Source: JABICX01 sp964528765 (GTDB lineage: Archaea > Nanobdellota > Nanobdellia > UBA10117 > JABICX01). From it: a DNA stretch of 38,205 nt. How positions within the stretch are numbered: position 1 is the first letter of the stretch; every line of letters starts with the position of its first letter. The stretch is taken from assembly GCA_964528765.1 (NCBI GenBank), contig CAZGVA010000002.1, positions 1 through 38,205 of the forward strand, written 5' to 3'. The position numbers were made by a program, and so were the translations under genes. A model generated the notes under the pieces. It worked only from the letters and a program-made list of their open reading frames with translations, had not been told where the DNA came from and did no database searches. Positions 31,051 to 38,205 of this stretch are shown here, piece by piece.

Positions 31051-32794
31051 AGCAATATTCGCGTTTACAGGTGATCCGCCAACACTCGGGCATAAAGACA
31101 TAGTTAATCGAGCGTCAAAGATGTTTGATTCAGTAATGGTAGGTATTGGAGCTAATCCATGTAAAACACCATTATTTAGTTTAGAAGAACGACTCCAAAT
31201 GTCTCGAGAAACATTTAAAGATATTCCAAATGCGAGCGTAGATTTTTTTGATGGTCTTTTAGTCGATTATGCTGTGGAGCAGGGTGCAAATGTTATTGTT
31301 CGGGGTGCGAGAAATTCACAAGATTTTGACGATGAAAAAACTTTACATCGAATAGGTCAGAGTCAATCTGATGTTGATACAGCAATCTTATTTGCAAGCT
31401 CAGAATTTGAACAGGTTAGTTCGACTTCAGTTAAAGCACTGCAAGTAGAAAATGGAAACATACGTGCACAGGTTTCATTGAATGTAAAGCAAGCGCTTGA
31501 AGCGAGATTATCTGGCCAGTACATGGTTGGGATTACTGGAACAATTGGAACTGGAAAATCATATGTTGCAGACAAATTAGTTGAAATCGGTAAAGAACGT
31601 TTTGTTGAAGTTCATAATGTTGATCTGGATAAATTAGGCCATTATATTTTAAGTAATTCTCCAGAACCTATTTACAAAAATGCTAGGGCGAAAATTATTG
31701 ATACGTTTGGTGCAGAAGTTTCAAATAAAAATGGAACAATTGATCGAAACTCACTAGGTAAAATTGTGTTCCAAGACAAAGAAAAATTAGCACAACTCGA
31801 TGAGATAATGTATGAACCAATCATGCTTAGATTAAAATATGAACTTAGAGGGAAAAAAGGAATTATTTTGATTAATGGCGCGTTACTTGCTGAAAATAAA
31901 TTATCTTACCTTTCAAATAATAATGCGATTTTAGTAGGTGTTGACGAAGAGGTTCACCACAAAAGATTGAATGCACGTGGTTTGACTCATGCAGGAATTG
32001 AGAAAAGATTGGCGAGTCAGCTAAGTACTGACGAAAAAAAAGATCAATTGGAAACACAAATTTCAAAAGATCAATACGGAAAAATTTTTGAATATAATAA
32101 TTCTGAGACTGGCGGACAAGGAGTTTACGCATTGTTCGAAGAATTGATTAAGGAAATAGATGTTTATGGTGAGTTAAGATTCAAGAGCACATGGGATAAT
32201 GTGCATGCTAACGGATCTGCAGATGAAGTGTATCGAAGTCTTGTTAAGAAATACTCTGAACCGCATCGACATTACCATAATCTTCAACATGTCATGTTAG
32301 GTTTGGGAACAATTGGTCGAAATAAAGAGAATTTCGAAGAGTTAGATTTGGCTACACTTTCTTGGTTTTTCCACGATGCAATCTATGATATCTTTGCAAA
32401 AGACAATGAACAAAAAAGCGGAGAATTGTTCTATAAGACATTCAAGGATGCAGGACTGCCAGAAGATTTTCTTCAGAAAGGTTATGATTTGATTGTTGGA
32501 ACTGAACATGCAGGTGGACTGGAGACAAACGACCAGCAACTTTTAGCAGACGTTGATTTGGCAGGATTAGCAAACCCTCCAGAATTATTTGATAATTATT
32601 CTAGATTGATTGAGCAAGAATATACTACTCGGACAAGTGTATCTAAGGTAGATTTTAAAGCAGGTAGACAAGCATTTCTTGAAATGTTCTTAGCTAAACC
32701 AAATATTTACTCAACTAATAAACTGAGAGATTTATATGAATCAAAAGCTAGAAGCAATATGGAACGAGAACTAACTCAGTTGGTTTCAGAATGA
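31043..32794 (+). CDS. CoaD-CoaE-HD trifunctional fusion (PPAT + dephospho-CoA kinase + HD phosphohydrolase)
   Basis: Three domains in one 583-residue protein. Residues 1-150 are a bacterial-type phosphopantetheine adenylyltransferase: T-x-G-H as PPTLGH (14-17), DGLLVDYAVEQGANVIVRGA with RNSQDF, then VSSTSVKAL. Residues about 160-370 are dephospho-CoA kinase with P-loop GTIGTGKS (166-173), its lid, and a DVDLDKLG-like stretch. Residues about 380-583 are an HD-type hydrolase: RHYHNLQH (409-416), FFHDAIYD (His444, Asp445) and LADVDLAG. The start ATG 31043 has a strong GGAGGTAA Shine-Dalgarno. An in-frame extension to 30980 lies inside the radical SAM gene and is rejected. Domains 1 and 2 carry out the last two CoA steps. 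Confidence 0.88.
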   Translation: MTKAIFAFTGDPPTLGHKDIVNRASKMFDSVMVGIGANPCKTPLFSLEERLQMSRETFKDIPNASVDFFDGLLVDYAVEQGANVIVRGARNSQDFDDEKTLHRIGQSQSDVDTAILFASSEFEQVSSTSVKALQVENGNIRAQVSLNVKQALEARLSGQYMVGITGTIGTGKSYVADKLVEIGKERFVEVHNVDLDKLGHYILSNSPEPIYKNARAKIIDTFGAEVSNKNGTIDRNSLGKIVFQDKEKLAQLDEIMYEPIMLRLKYELRGKKGIILINGALLAENKLSYLSNNNAILVGVDEEVHHKRLNARGLTHAGIEKRLASQLSTDEKKDQLETQISKDQYGKIFEYNNSETGGQGVYALFEELIKEIDVYGELRFKSTWDNVHANGSADEVYRSLVKKYSEPHRHYHNLQHVMLGLGTIGRNKENFEELDLATLSWFFHDAIYDIFAKDNEQKSGELFYKTFKDAGLPEDFLQKGYDLIVGTEHAGGLETNDQQLLADVDLAGLANPPELFDNYSRLIEQEYTTRTSVSKVDFKAGRQAFLEMFLAKPNIYSTNKLRDLYESKARSNMERELTQLVSE

Positions 32795-32997
32795 GGCTCT
32801 TTCCATTTATATCTTGTGAATAATCCTTCTTTCTTTTTTTCAATATATTCTTGTTGAACTAACTCTTGAAAAACTTGAGCCCAAAGACGGTTGAATTGAC
32901 GGAGTTCTTTTTCAGCAACCCATTTGTTCGCCCATTGAGTCATAAATAAATATCTTATTTGATCAGCAACATGTCTCTTTTCAGTTTCTCTATCCAT
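32776..32997 (-). CDS. Small winged-helix-like protein, 73 aa
   Basis: Not assigned to a family. It is helical and charged: DRETEKRHVADQIRYLF, WAQVFQELVQQEYIEKKKEG, then a strand LFTRYKW like a wing. This fits a minimal winged helix. It has stop/start TAATG overlap with the upstream ECF-S-like gene, so it is co-translated with it. Its 3' end overlaps the end of the convergent fusion gene by 19 nt. Confidence 0.55.
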   Translation of the reverse strand: MDRETEKRHVADQIRYLFMTQWANKWVAEKELRQFNRLWAQVFQELVQQEYIEKKKEGLFTRYKWKEPHSETN

Positions 32998-33548
32998 TAC
33001 ATTTTAATGGAGAGCATATTCTTAAATTTATCATAAACTGCATTTGTATCTAGCTTAGGATTATCTACAACAGCTTTGTAAATTAAAGCGCTGAACAGTG
33101 CAGAAAATCCAACGTTTCCAATTAAGTGATAAATTGTAAAAGGTATCTGACCAAGAACTGTAAATTGTAAGGTCTGGCCAAAGAAGAACATACCCATACC
33201 TACACCAGTTATTGCATCATATATAATTGTTCCAATTACAGCAAAACCCACATAGTAGCGAGTTTTATTTTTCTTACTCATTAAATATTGTGCAGCAAAA
33301 ATACCAATTACACCATAAGTTATTGAAGTGATTACTGTCCAAATTCCAACCATACCTGTTACAAAATCAATTGCAAGTATTGCAGTAAATGCAAATATAA
33401 ATCCAGCAACACTACCGTATTTTTTAGCAAAAGGCAACATAGTAAACATAATCGGTTCTATATTTGGTAAAGGCATGTTAATATATTTTCGAATAAATAT
33501 ACAGATTGTTAAACCAATAATATATTTAACTAAACTTTTTCGATTCAT
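32997..33548 (-). CDS. ECF-transporter S-component-like membrane protein, 183 aa
   Basis: An integral membrane protein with about five or six hydrophobic helices, beginning near residue 6 (YIIGLTICIFI). The pattern PLPNIEPIMF, then G-AG-x-FAFTAILAIDFVTG, GIWTVITSITYGVIGI, YDAITG and IPFTIYHLIGN resembles substrate-binding S components of energy-coupling factor vitamin transporters. The ATPase and T components are absent, and no ligand motif is evident, so the substrate is unknown. The Lys9 N-terminus is short and basic, as expected. Confidence 0.68.
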   Translation of the reverse strand: MNRKSLVKYIIGLTICIFIRKYINMPLPNIEPIMFTMLPFAKKYGSVAGFIFAFTAILAIDFVTGMVGIWTVITSITYGVIGIFAAQYLMSKKNKTRYYVGFAVIGTIIYDAITGVGMGMFFFGQTLQFTVLGQIPFTIYHLIGNVGFSALFSALIYKAVVDNPKLDTNAVYDKFKNMLSIKM

Positions 33549-33578
33549 AGTATATGATAAATTAAACAGTTTTTAAAT

Positions 33579-34115
33579 TTATATATTCTGGAGAAAATCT
33601 TTGAGTTTTGAGATTGCCAAACCGCGCATACTTATTTTATTTTTTTCATCAATAGACATTTCACTAAACGTTTTATCAAATCCATCTGGCTGGAAAATCG
33701 TATCCCATCCAAAACCATCTATTTTTGAAGTAACTAATTTGCCAGTTATTTTTCCTTCAAAAAAACTAATGTTGTCTTTATCTTTTGCATATCCAATTGA
33801 GCAAACCGCTGTTGTTTTGCAATCACCTAATTTTTCAGCAATCTCGTAAATCTTTTCATTGCCCATTGTTTTCAAAAACCATTTAATTAATGGACCTGGA
33901 AGACCATTTAAACAATCCATATGAACTGCAATATCGTCTACAATAAATGGTCCAGAATGATGTTTAAATGCTTCATGAAGTTTTGCCCCAATAACTTCTT
34001 TAGAATCAATACTTTGAATCTCAGGTAAATCAATGTTTAGTTGTTCAAGTTCAGGAATAAGTTTACTCGCTTCACGAAACTTTTTTTCATTTCCCGTTAC
34101 GAAATAAATTGTCAT
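33579..34115 (-). CDS. Ham1/RdgB-type non-canonical NTP pyrophosphatase
   Basis: Hydrolyses ITP/XTP-type damaged nucleotides to monophosphates, keeping the pool clean. It begins with the family's FVTGNEKKFREA strand-loop (T/S-x-N-x2-K). It then has VDDIAVHMDCLNGLPGPLIKWF, matching the substrate and metal region (usually DDSGLxVDALNGxPGxYS), and FGWDTIFQPDG near the C-terminus. At 178 residues it is in the usual range. Its first codon overlaps the stop of the adenylate-kinase gene by 4 nt, so nucleotide-handling enzymes are translated as a pair. Confidence 0.93.
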   Translation of the reverse strand: MTIYFVTGNEKKFREASKLIPELEQLNIDLPEIQSIDSKEVIGAKLHEAFKHHSGPFIVDDIAVHMDCLNGLPGPLIKWFLKTMGNEKIYEIAEKLGDCKTTAVCSIGYAKDKDNISFFEGKITGKLVTSKIDGFGWDTIFQPDGFDKTFSEMSIDEKNKISMRGLAISKLKDFLQNI

Positions 34116-34798
34116 AATTTAATCTTCTCTCCAAGTGCGTCAAGAACCGTTTTTGTCATAATTTCTTTGCTCCAAGGATTTAGGAATCCGTCAACTACAA
34201 CAAAATGAATATTTTGTTTTTTTAGTTCTTCAATTGCTGGAACAACTTTTGTGTTAAACTCATTTAATCGCGATTTTATTTTTTCAACAGTATCATCGCT
34301 TCGTTGGAAAACTTCACTATCACAATCATGACAATGAGTGTTGTTTTTTGGTGGATTGTCTAACATATGATAAGATTTATTACATTTCTTGCACGTTCTT
34401 CTGTGAATAACATGGTTGATTATGTTTTCATCTTCGCGATGAACTTCAATAATCATATCAACATGACTTCCATTAGCTTCAAGAATTTTCATTAAATATT
34501 TTGCTTGTTCAGGAGTTCTTGGATAACCATCTAATATGCATCCTTTGTAATCATGTTTGCTAAAATATTCTGCAAAAACTTTGTTTGTAACTTCATCTGG
34601 AACCCACTTCCCATTTTCAACATAAGATTTAACTTCTTGAGCCAGAGGATTATCTTTTGCAAGAATATCTCTAAAAATTTCACCAGTTGAAAGCTGTTTT
34701 AGTCCGAGAGTCTCAGCAATTACATCGATTCGTGGCTGTTTTCCCGCACCAGATTTGCCCATTACAATTATATTTTTAACTTCATGTTTTTGTATCAT
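34112..34798 (-). CDS. adk: Adenylate kinase, zinc-lid type
   Basis: Interconverts ATP, ADP and AMP. The N-terminal P-loop is GKSGAGKQP (14-22), where most adenylate kinases have G-x2-G-x-GKGT. The next block QLSTGEIFRDI (AMP binding) and ILDGYPRTPEQAKYL are standard. The lid carries a zinc site: Cys136, Cys139, Cys156, Cys159 (CKKC and CHDC). Length is 228 residues. It is transcribed first, followed by the Ham1-like gene with a 4-nt overlap. The TATA-like ATAATTTAAA lies 20-25 nt upstream. Confidence 0.88.
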   Translation of the reverse strand: MIQKHEVKNIIVMGKSGAGKQPRIDVIAETLGLKQLSTGEIFRDILAKDNPLAQEVKSYVENGKWVPDEVTNKVFAEYFSKHDYKGCILDGYPRTPEQAKYLMKILEANGSHVDMIIEVHREDENIINHVIHRRTCKKCNKSYHMLDNPPKNNTHCHDCDSEVFQRSDDTVEKIKSRLNEFNTKVVPAIEELKKQNIHFVVVDGFLNPWSKEIMTKTVLDALGEKIKL

Positions 34799-34927
34799 AT
34801 CACTGAGAAAAAAGATAATTTAAAAAGATATTGTCTGTTTAATGCGATAAATGTAATAATTTTAAATATTAAAACGTACGACTTATGTATTTAAATATGA
34901 ACGTATTGGTTCTGTTTGTAAATTTTG

Positions 34928-35482
34928 TTATAATATGCTAAGCGCGTAAGGCATTGGTTTGGATAATCTAAATTCAAGTGGAATCGTTTGTTGATTGATT
35001 CCCGGATTAATTTCCACAGTATTTTTAATTAAATCTATATAAATACTGCCTAATGATGGGTAGGATTGACCTAGAAAAGTATTTACTGGTATCGTTTGGA
35101 TTTTTAATTCACTTAATAATTTATTTGTAAATTCTTGTTTATTATAACTTTCAATTATTTGTATTGAGCTGGGCGTTTTTCCCGAATTTGTTTTAGATAA
35201 GTTCCATAGAATTGGCATGATGTGTTTGAAATCTTTTGCTTCAAAAAGATGTGCTAAAACAATATCTTCGGAATTTTCCCAAAAAATTCCCGTGCAAGTG
35301 TAAATTCCAACAGTTTTAATCTGTTCAGACACACAACCGGCTTTAAACAAGTAGGGCTCGCCGATTTTTCTATCATCTCGCGAATAATCGCAATGGTATA
35401 GCTCAAATGAACCGTCTTTTTTGATAATTACTCCTTCGCGTTCATGAAGATTTAGCACCTTCTCTATACTTTTAATAATCAT
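34928..35482 (-). CDS. Hypothetical protein, possible CheD/deamidase-like fold, 184 aa
   Basis: Not recognised with confidence. The segment TVGIYTCTGIFWENSEDIVLAHLF places Cys63 15 residues before His78. CheD-type glutamine deamidases have a similar LGSC-x(about 16)-H arrangement, and the following helix/strand order (KHIMPILWNL, then SIQIIESYN) is compatible. There is no chemotaxis gene nearby, so if the fold is right the substrate is unknown. A GGAGA Shine-Dalgarno precedes the ATG. Confidence 0.55.
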   Translation of the reverse strand: MIIKSIEKVLNLHEREGVIIKKDGSFELYHCDYSRDDRKIGEPYLFKAGCVSEQIKTVGIYTCTGIFWENSEDIVLAHLFEAKDFKHIMPILWNLSKTNSGKTPSSIQIIESYNKQEFTNKLLSELKIQTIPVNTFLGQSYPSLGSIYIDLIKNTVEINPGINQQTIPLEFRLSKPMPYALSIL

Positions 35483-35563
35483 AACTACTCTCCGGTATTT
35501 AATTTAAAAAGGTTACTTCTACGCGAATAAAAACCCTTATATTTGATTTTTTAGTACTATGAA

Positions 35564-36115
35564 ATGTTAATGGAATCAGAATATGATGCACATTTTAACA
35601 AATATGTATCATTGATTGAGAAACTTGCACAAGGAGATATTTCAGTCGAATTTTTTAGATATTTGAGAAAAAATTATGAAAACGATCACAAATAGCTTCA
35701 TAAGCAAAACGAAAGCGTTTCATTCAAAACATCGTCTGAAATGCGAGATTTTTTGTTAAAACAATATTCAACATTATTAGATACACAATATAATTCCGTA
35801 GTAATGAATGAAATTAATAGAATGGCCTCGCATGAACAAACTCATGCAGAGGTTATGGAAGAACATGGATTTAAACCAAAATTTTATTTATTTAATGTAG
35901 GATATCCGCAGGAAGATAATCGTAATGATATGTTTTTGTGGAGCCCGTGTGTTATATAAACTAATTTTAATCGCAAAACGCGTAGATGGAACAAGCAAGA
36001 TATTTTAACATATTATGTTAAATTATGTACTTTTGCAGATGCATCAAATAGTGACAAGGCAGTTGCTAATGTTGCTCAACAAGGAATAAATAAGCTTACT
36101 TTAGCGCTTTCTTAA
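35564..36115 (+). pseudogene. Interrupted gene: one frame of 184 codons with in-frame TAG and TAA
   Basis: Three consecutive open pieces share one reading frame. Piece 1 is 35564-35692, ending at TAG 35693-35695. Piece 2 runs from 35696 and contains the ORF starting ATG 35741, ending at TAA 35957-35959. Piece 3 is 35960-36112, ending at TAA 36113-36115. All three translate to ordinary-looking protein, with ADASNSDKAVANVAQQG in the last. I read it as a gene broken by two nonsense mutations. Readthrough, or three small genes, are less likely. TAG is used as a normal stop elsewhere (for example at 17728 and 20488). No family recognised. Confidence 0.6.
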
Positions 36116-37058
36116 AATTCTTAATAAGTGATATAATTTCTTCTTCGTTTGAAGTATGATTAATTTTCTCACGCAATTTGGTACCACCAAAAATACCTTT
36201 TGTAAACAAATGTGCATGGGCGACCATATGTCCAACTGTAATGTTGTATTTTTTACAGAGCTTGGCGTACTCTAAAAAATGATTAATTTTTTGTAAATCA
36301 GTTGGCTCGGGCATTTCTTCACCCGTTTTAAGATAATGAATAACTCGCTTGAAAATAAATGGATCTTTAGCAGCCGCTCTCCCAATCATAATTGCATCGC
36401 AACCAGTTTCATCAAACATTTTCTTAGCCGAAGGACCATCAATAATATCACCATTTCCAATTACTGGAATTGAAACAGTTTCTTTAACCTCTTTTATTGC
36501 TTTATAGTCCACCTTACCAGAATAGCTTTGCGCAGTTGTTCGTCCATGAACAACAATTGCATCTGCACCTGCTTCTTCAGCAATCTTTGCAATTTGTTTA
36601 TGGTTCTTTTTCTTGTTATTTAATCCTATACGCATTTTTACTGTAACTGGTTTTTTTGTGTTTGCTTTTAAAATTTTAATGATTTTGCGAACTTTTTCAG
36701 GTCGGCCTAAAAGTGCAGAACCTGCACCATCTCTTAAAATATGTGTTGCAGGACAACCAATATTAAAATCAATAATGTCTGCCTGTTCACCAATTTTCTT
36801 AACGGCTTTTTCAATTTGTTCAATTTGTTGACCAAAAAGTTGTAATGCAACTGGACGTTCAGCATTTTCAACCTTTGTCATTTCCATTGTAATTCGATTA
36901 TTATGATTAATTGCATTAACTGAAACCATCTCTGTCCAAACTAAACCAACACCCTGCTTTTTTGAAAGAACTCTAAATGCTATATCAGTAAGACCGGCCA
37001 TCGGAGCTAGACATAGATTATTCTTTATTTTTACCGAACCAATCTTACAAGTCTTCAT
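36096..37058 (-). CDS. dus: tRNA-dihydrouridine synthase
   Basis: A flavin enzyme reducing uridine to dihydrouridine in tRNA D-loops. It opens LCLAPMAGLTDIAFR (FMN-binding strand), has DFNIGCPATHILRDGAGSALLGRP with the catalytic Cys in GCP, then KMRIG, HGRTTAQSYSG and GNGDIIDG, and later GRAAAKDP for the phosphate. At 320 residues it matches Dus. The frame is open 4 codons earlier (a TTG at 37070); ATG 37058 gives the normal N-terminus. Its 3' end overlaps the end of the convergent pseudogene by 20 nt. Confidence 0.94.
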   Translation of the reverse strand: MKTCKIGSVKIKNNLCLAPMAGLTDIAFRVLSKKQGVGLVWTEMVSVNAINHNNRITMEMTKVENAERPVALQLFGQQIEQIEKAVKKIGEQADIIDFNIGCPATHILRDGAGSALLGRPEKVRKIIKILKANTKKPVTVKMRIGLNNKKKNHKQIAKIAEEAGADAIVVHGRTTAQSYSGKVDYKAIKEVKETVSIPVIGNGDIIDGPSAKKMFDETGCDAIMIGRAAAKDPFIFKRVIHYLKTGEEMPEPTDLQKINHFLEYAKLCKKYNITVGHMVAHAHLFTKGIFGGTKLREKINHTSNEEEIISLIKNFKKALK

Positions 37059-37174
37059 AATAAATATCAAATTAATAATTTAAATAAGTGCTGGGGAAAG
37101 TTATTGATATAAATTTAATTTGGCTATCAACCACAATGGTGAAATCCTTAAAAATGTAACTTTAACGAAGTTAT

Positions 37175-37819
37175 ATGGATATGTATGCTGAGTGGGATAC
37201 TACCGAAGAATTGAATATGTATACTATACGGAATACTGTCGGTGAATTTTTTGAAAAAAAAATAGCAAAAGTCTTTGGTTTGTATACTACTAATGCTGCA
37301 AAGGCCGGTAAGCGAGTGTTAGATCTTTCAACAAAAGATAACTGCTGCGCCTTTGAATGCAAGGCAGGTTTTAAATCAAGTGGGGGAATTATTCTTGAAA
37401 AACAAATAAATCCAGTACAGCGACCATTACCTTGGATTAATATGTTCTATGTTTTTGGATACCATACTTTGAGACGTATACAAAAAAACTATGGAACTGA
37501 AGAAGAGCTCTTAACTGCATTAGATTCAAATATTACTTCTTATCATATTATTCCTGAGATGATTGTTAGTGCATATTTCAAAAGCAAAGTACCTCGTAAT
37601 ATAACTGCTAGAAACGGTTCTGTTCGGGATAGATATGTTCCAATGCCAGAATCTAACGCTAGAAAAATCTTTTACGAAGATCAAAGAATTTGGGCACAAA
37701 TGAAGCTTTCGCCAGATAAATTTCATACGATTAGCCCACATGAAAAAGTTTTTGTTACAGCTCAAAGTCCCGAGATGCTTGAGACGCTCTTAAAACACTT
37801 TGATTCTAAAAATGTTTAA
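37175..37819 (+). CDS. Putative PD-(D/E)XK nuclease-fold protein, 214 aa
   Basis: No exact family recognised. Residues 23-65 fit a PD-(D/E)XK core: helix GEFFEKKIAKVFGL, strand VLDLS with Asp50, then AFECKAG with Glu61-Cys-Lys63. That D...ExK arrangement is the usual metal/catalytic triad. The rest is helical and basic (RRIQKNYGTEEELL, then SKVPRNITARNG), compatible with nucleic-acid contact. The ATG at 37175 is preceded by an AT-rich promoter-like stretch. A non-nuclease role is possible. Confidence 0.55.
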   Translation: MDMYAEWDTTEELNMYTIRNTVGEFFEKKIAKVFGLYTTNAAKAGKRVLDLSTKDNCCAFECKAGFKSSGGIILEKQINPVQRPLPWINMFYVFGYHTLRRIQKNYGTEEELLTALDSNITSYHIIPEMIVSAYFKSKVPRNITARNGSVRDRYVPMPESNARKIFYEDQRIWAQMKLSPDKFHTISPHEKVFVTAQSPEMLETLLKHFDSKNV

Positions 37820-37877
37820 GAATATCGAAAATTGAGTAGATTTTTAATCCCGAATTGTTAGTTGCAGATAAGTAATG

Positions 37878-38183
37878 TTACTGATACATCACACTATATG
37901 TTTCAATATTTTGAAGATATTGTAAAATTTCTTGCAGAGTAAGGTTTTTTGAAATGCGTGATACTCTTGTCAACTTTTTTGTTTGTTTAGCTATGAGAGT
38001 GCCTTGTATAATTGCTTCCGTACAGGATGCTAAATTCCGCGGCAGGTAATAATTTACTCTTGGGCTGGAAGTATCTCTGCTTCCATCATCCATCTCGATT
38101 GTATCTAATCCATTTTCTAGTTTTTCGGTTTCAATGATAAAACTGTATCCATTATTTGATTTTTTGTTGGTAATTAGGTGCAC
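37878..38183 (-). CDS. Hypothetical protein, 101 aa
   Basis: Not recognised. It is polar, with an N-terminal strand segment (SFIIETEKLENGLDTIEMDDG) and a C-terminal basic helix (IAKQTKKLTRVSRISKN followed by LTLQEILQYLQNIE). There is one Cys, no signal peptide and no membrane helix. Its ATG lies 22 nt from the window edge, so its promoter cannot be seen. It converges with the PD-(D/E)XK-like gene. Confidence 0.5.
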   Translation of the reverse strand: MHLITNKKSNNGYSFIIETEKLENGLDTIEMDDGSRDTSSPRVNYYLPRNLASCTEAIIQGTLIAKQTKKLTRVSRISKNLTLQEILQYLQNIETYSVMYQ

Positions 38184-38205
38184 ATTTATTGTTCCTGAGC
38201 TAAAA

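Noticed and set aside
35693..35695. Pyrrolysine decoding of TAG in the interrupted gene
   Set aside because: TAG serves as an ordinary stop for other genes in the window, and a TAA also interrupts the same frame, so pseudogenisation is simpler. A search for pylT/pylS would settle it.
1..38205. CRISPR arrays, insertion sequences, rRNA genes, integrase or attachment sites
   Set aside because: No regularly spaced repeats, transposase or integrase motifs, rRNA sequence, or repeat-flanked tRNA fragments were found by reading both strands.

Overview
The window is AT-rich archaeal chromosome, closely packed on both strands. No gap without a gene or RNA exceeds about 300 bases. The archaeal assignment rests on Mre11-Rad50, a euryarchaeal-type ProRS ending in Tyr, a proteasome beta subunit followed by the KH/beta-CASP nuclease FttA (aCPSF1), ribosomal proteins eS1 and uS15, a stand-alone Bud32 kinase, a geranylgeranyl-reductase-type flavoprotein, XPD helicase, an intron-bearing tRNA, and TATA boxes centred about 22-27 nt upstream of many start codons (leaderless style). 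Bacterial-looking genes among these (RsuA-type pseudouridine synthase, bacterial-type CoaD), many orphan proteins and small genes suggest a DPANN lineage such as Woesearchaeota. That is an inference and cannot be proved from this window.

Layout. 1-2.75 kb: 3' part of a mre11-rad50 operon and two orphans. 2.8-7.3 kb: short leader ORF, winged-helix gene, tRNA-Pro(UGG), proS, psmB and fttA, all on +. 7.3-12.0 kb (minus): eS1, uS15, a long TPR protein, bud32 and a Glu/Leu dehydrogenase. 12.1-15.2 kb (+): an orphan, then a tight four-gene operon of an AbrB-like regulator, a JAMM-like protein, a transglutaminase-like protein and an archaemetzincin-like metalloprotease. 15.2-18.4 kb: thioredoxin reductase, a basic small protein, tRNA-Arg(UCG) with two introns, a GGR-type flavoprotein and a pseudouridine synthase. 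18.6-21.8 kb: TrpD-like and CitG-like genes converging on a RibD-C reductase and a nucleotidyltransferase. 21.8-22.5 kb: a 2H phosphoesterase overlapping tRNA-Glu(CUC). 22.6-27.4 kb: two large orphans and XPD. 27.5-32.8 kb: two orphans, a YgjP peptidase with a double Lrp-type regulator, a radical SAM protein, and a CoaD-CoaE-HD triple fusion. 32.8-34.8 kb: winged-helix protein, ECF-S-like membrane protein, Ham1 and adenylate kinase. 34.9-38.2 kb: a possible CheD-like protein, a gene broken by two in-frame stops, a dihydrouridine synthase, a PD-(D/E)XK-like protein and a final orphan.

How the genes work together. Translation and RNA handling dominate: ProRS beside its own tRNA, FttA for 3'-end formation, two ribosomal proteins, Bud32 for t6A, Dus, RsuA-like, 2H phosphoesterase and three tRNAs. 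The best candidates for undescribed biology are: (i) the AbrB/JAMM/transglutaminase/archaemetzincin operon, which looks like three unrelated peptidase folds under one autoregulator with a repeated operator; (ii) the CoaD-CoaE-HD fusion; and (iii) the TrpD-like/CitG-like/RibD-C/nucleotidyltransferase cluster, which resembles a phosphoribosyl-based cofactor pathway. All family calls come from reading motifs by eye. No database search or structure prediction was run.
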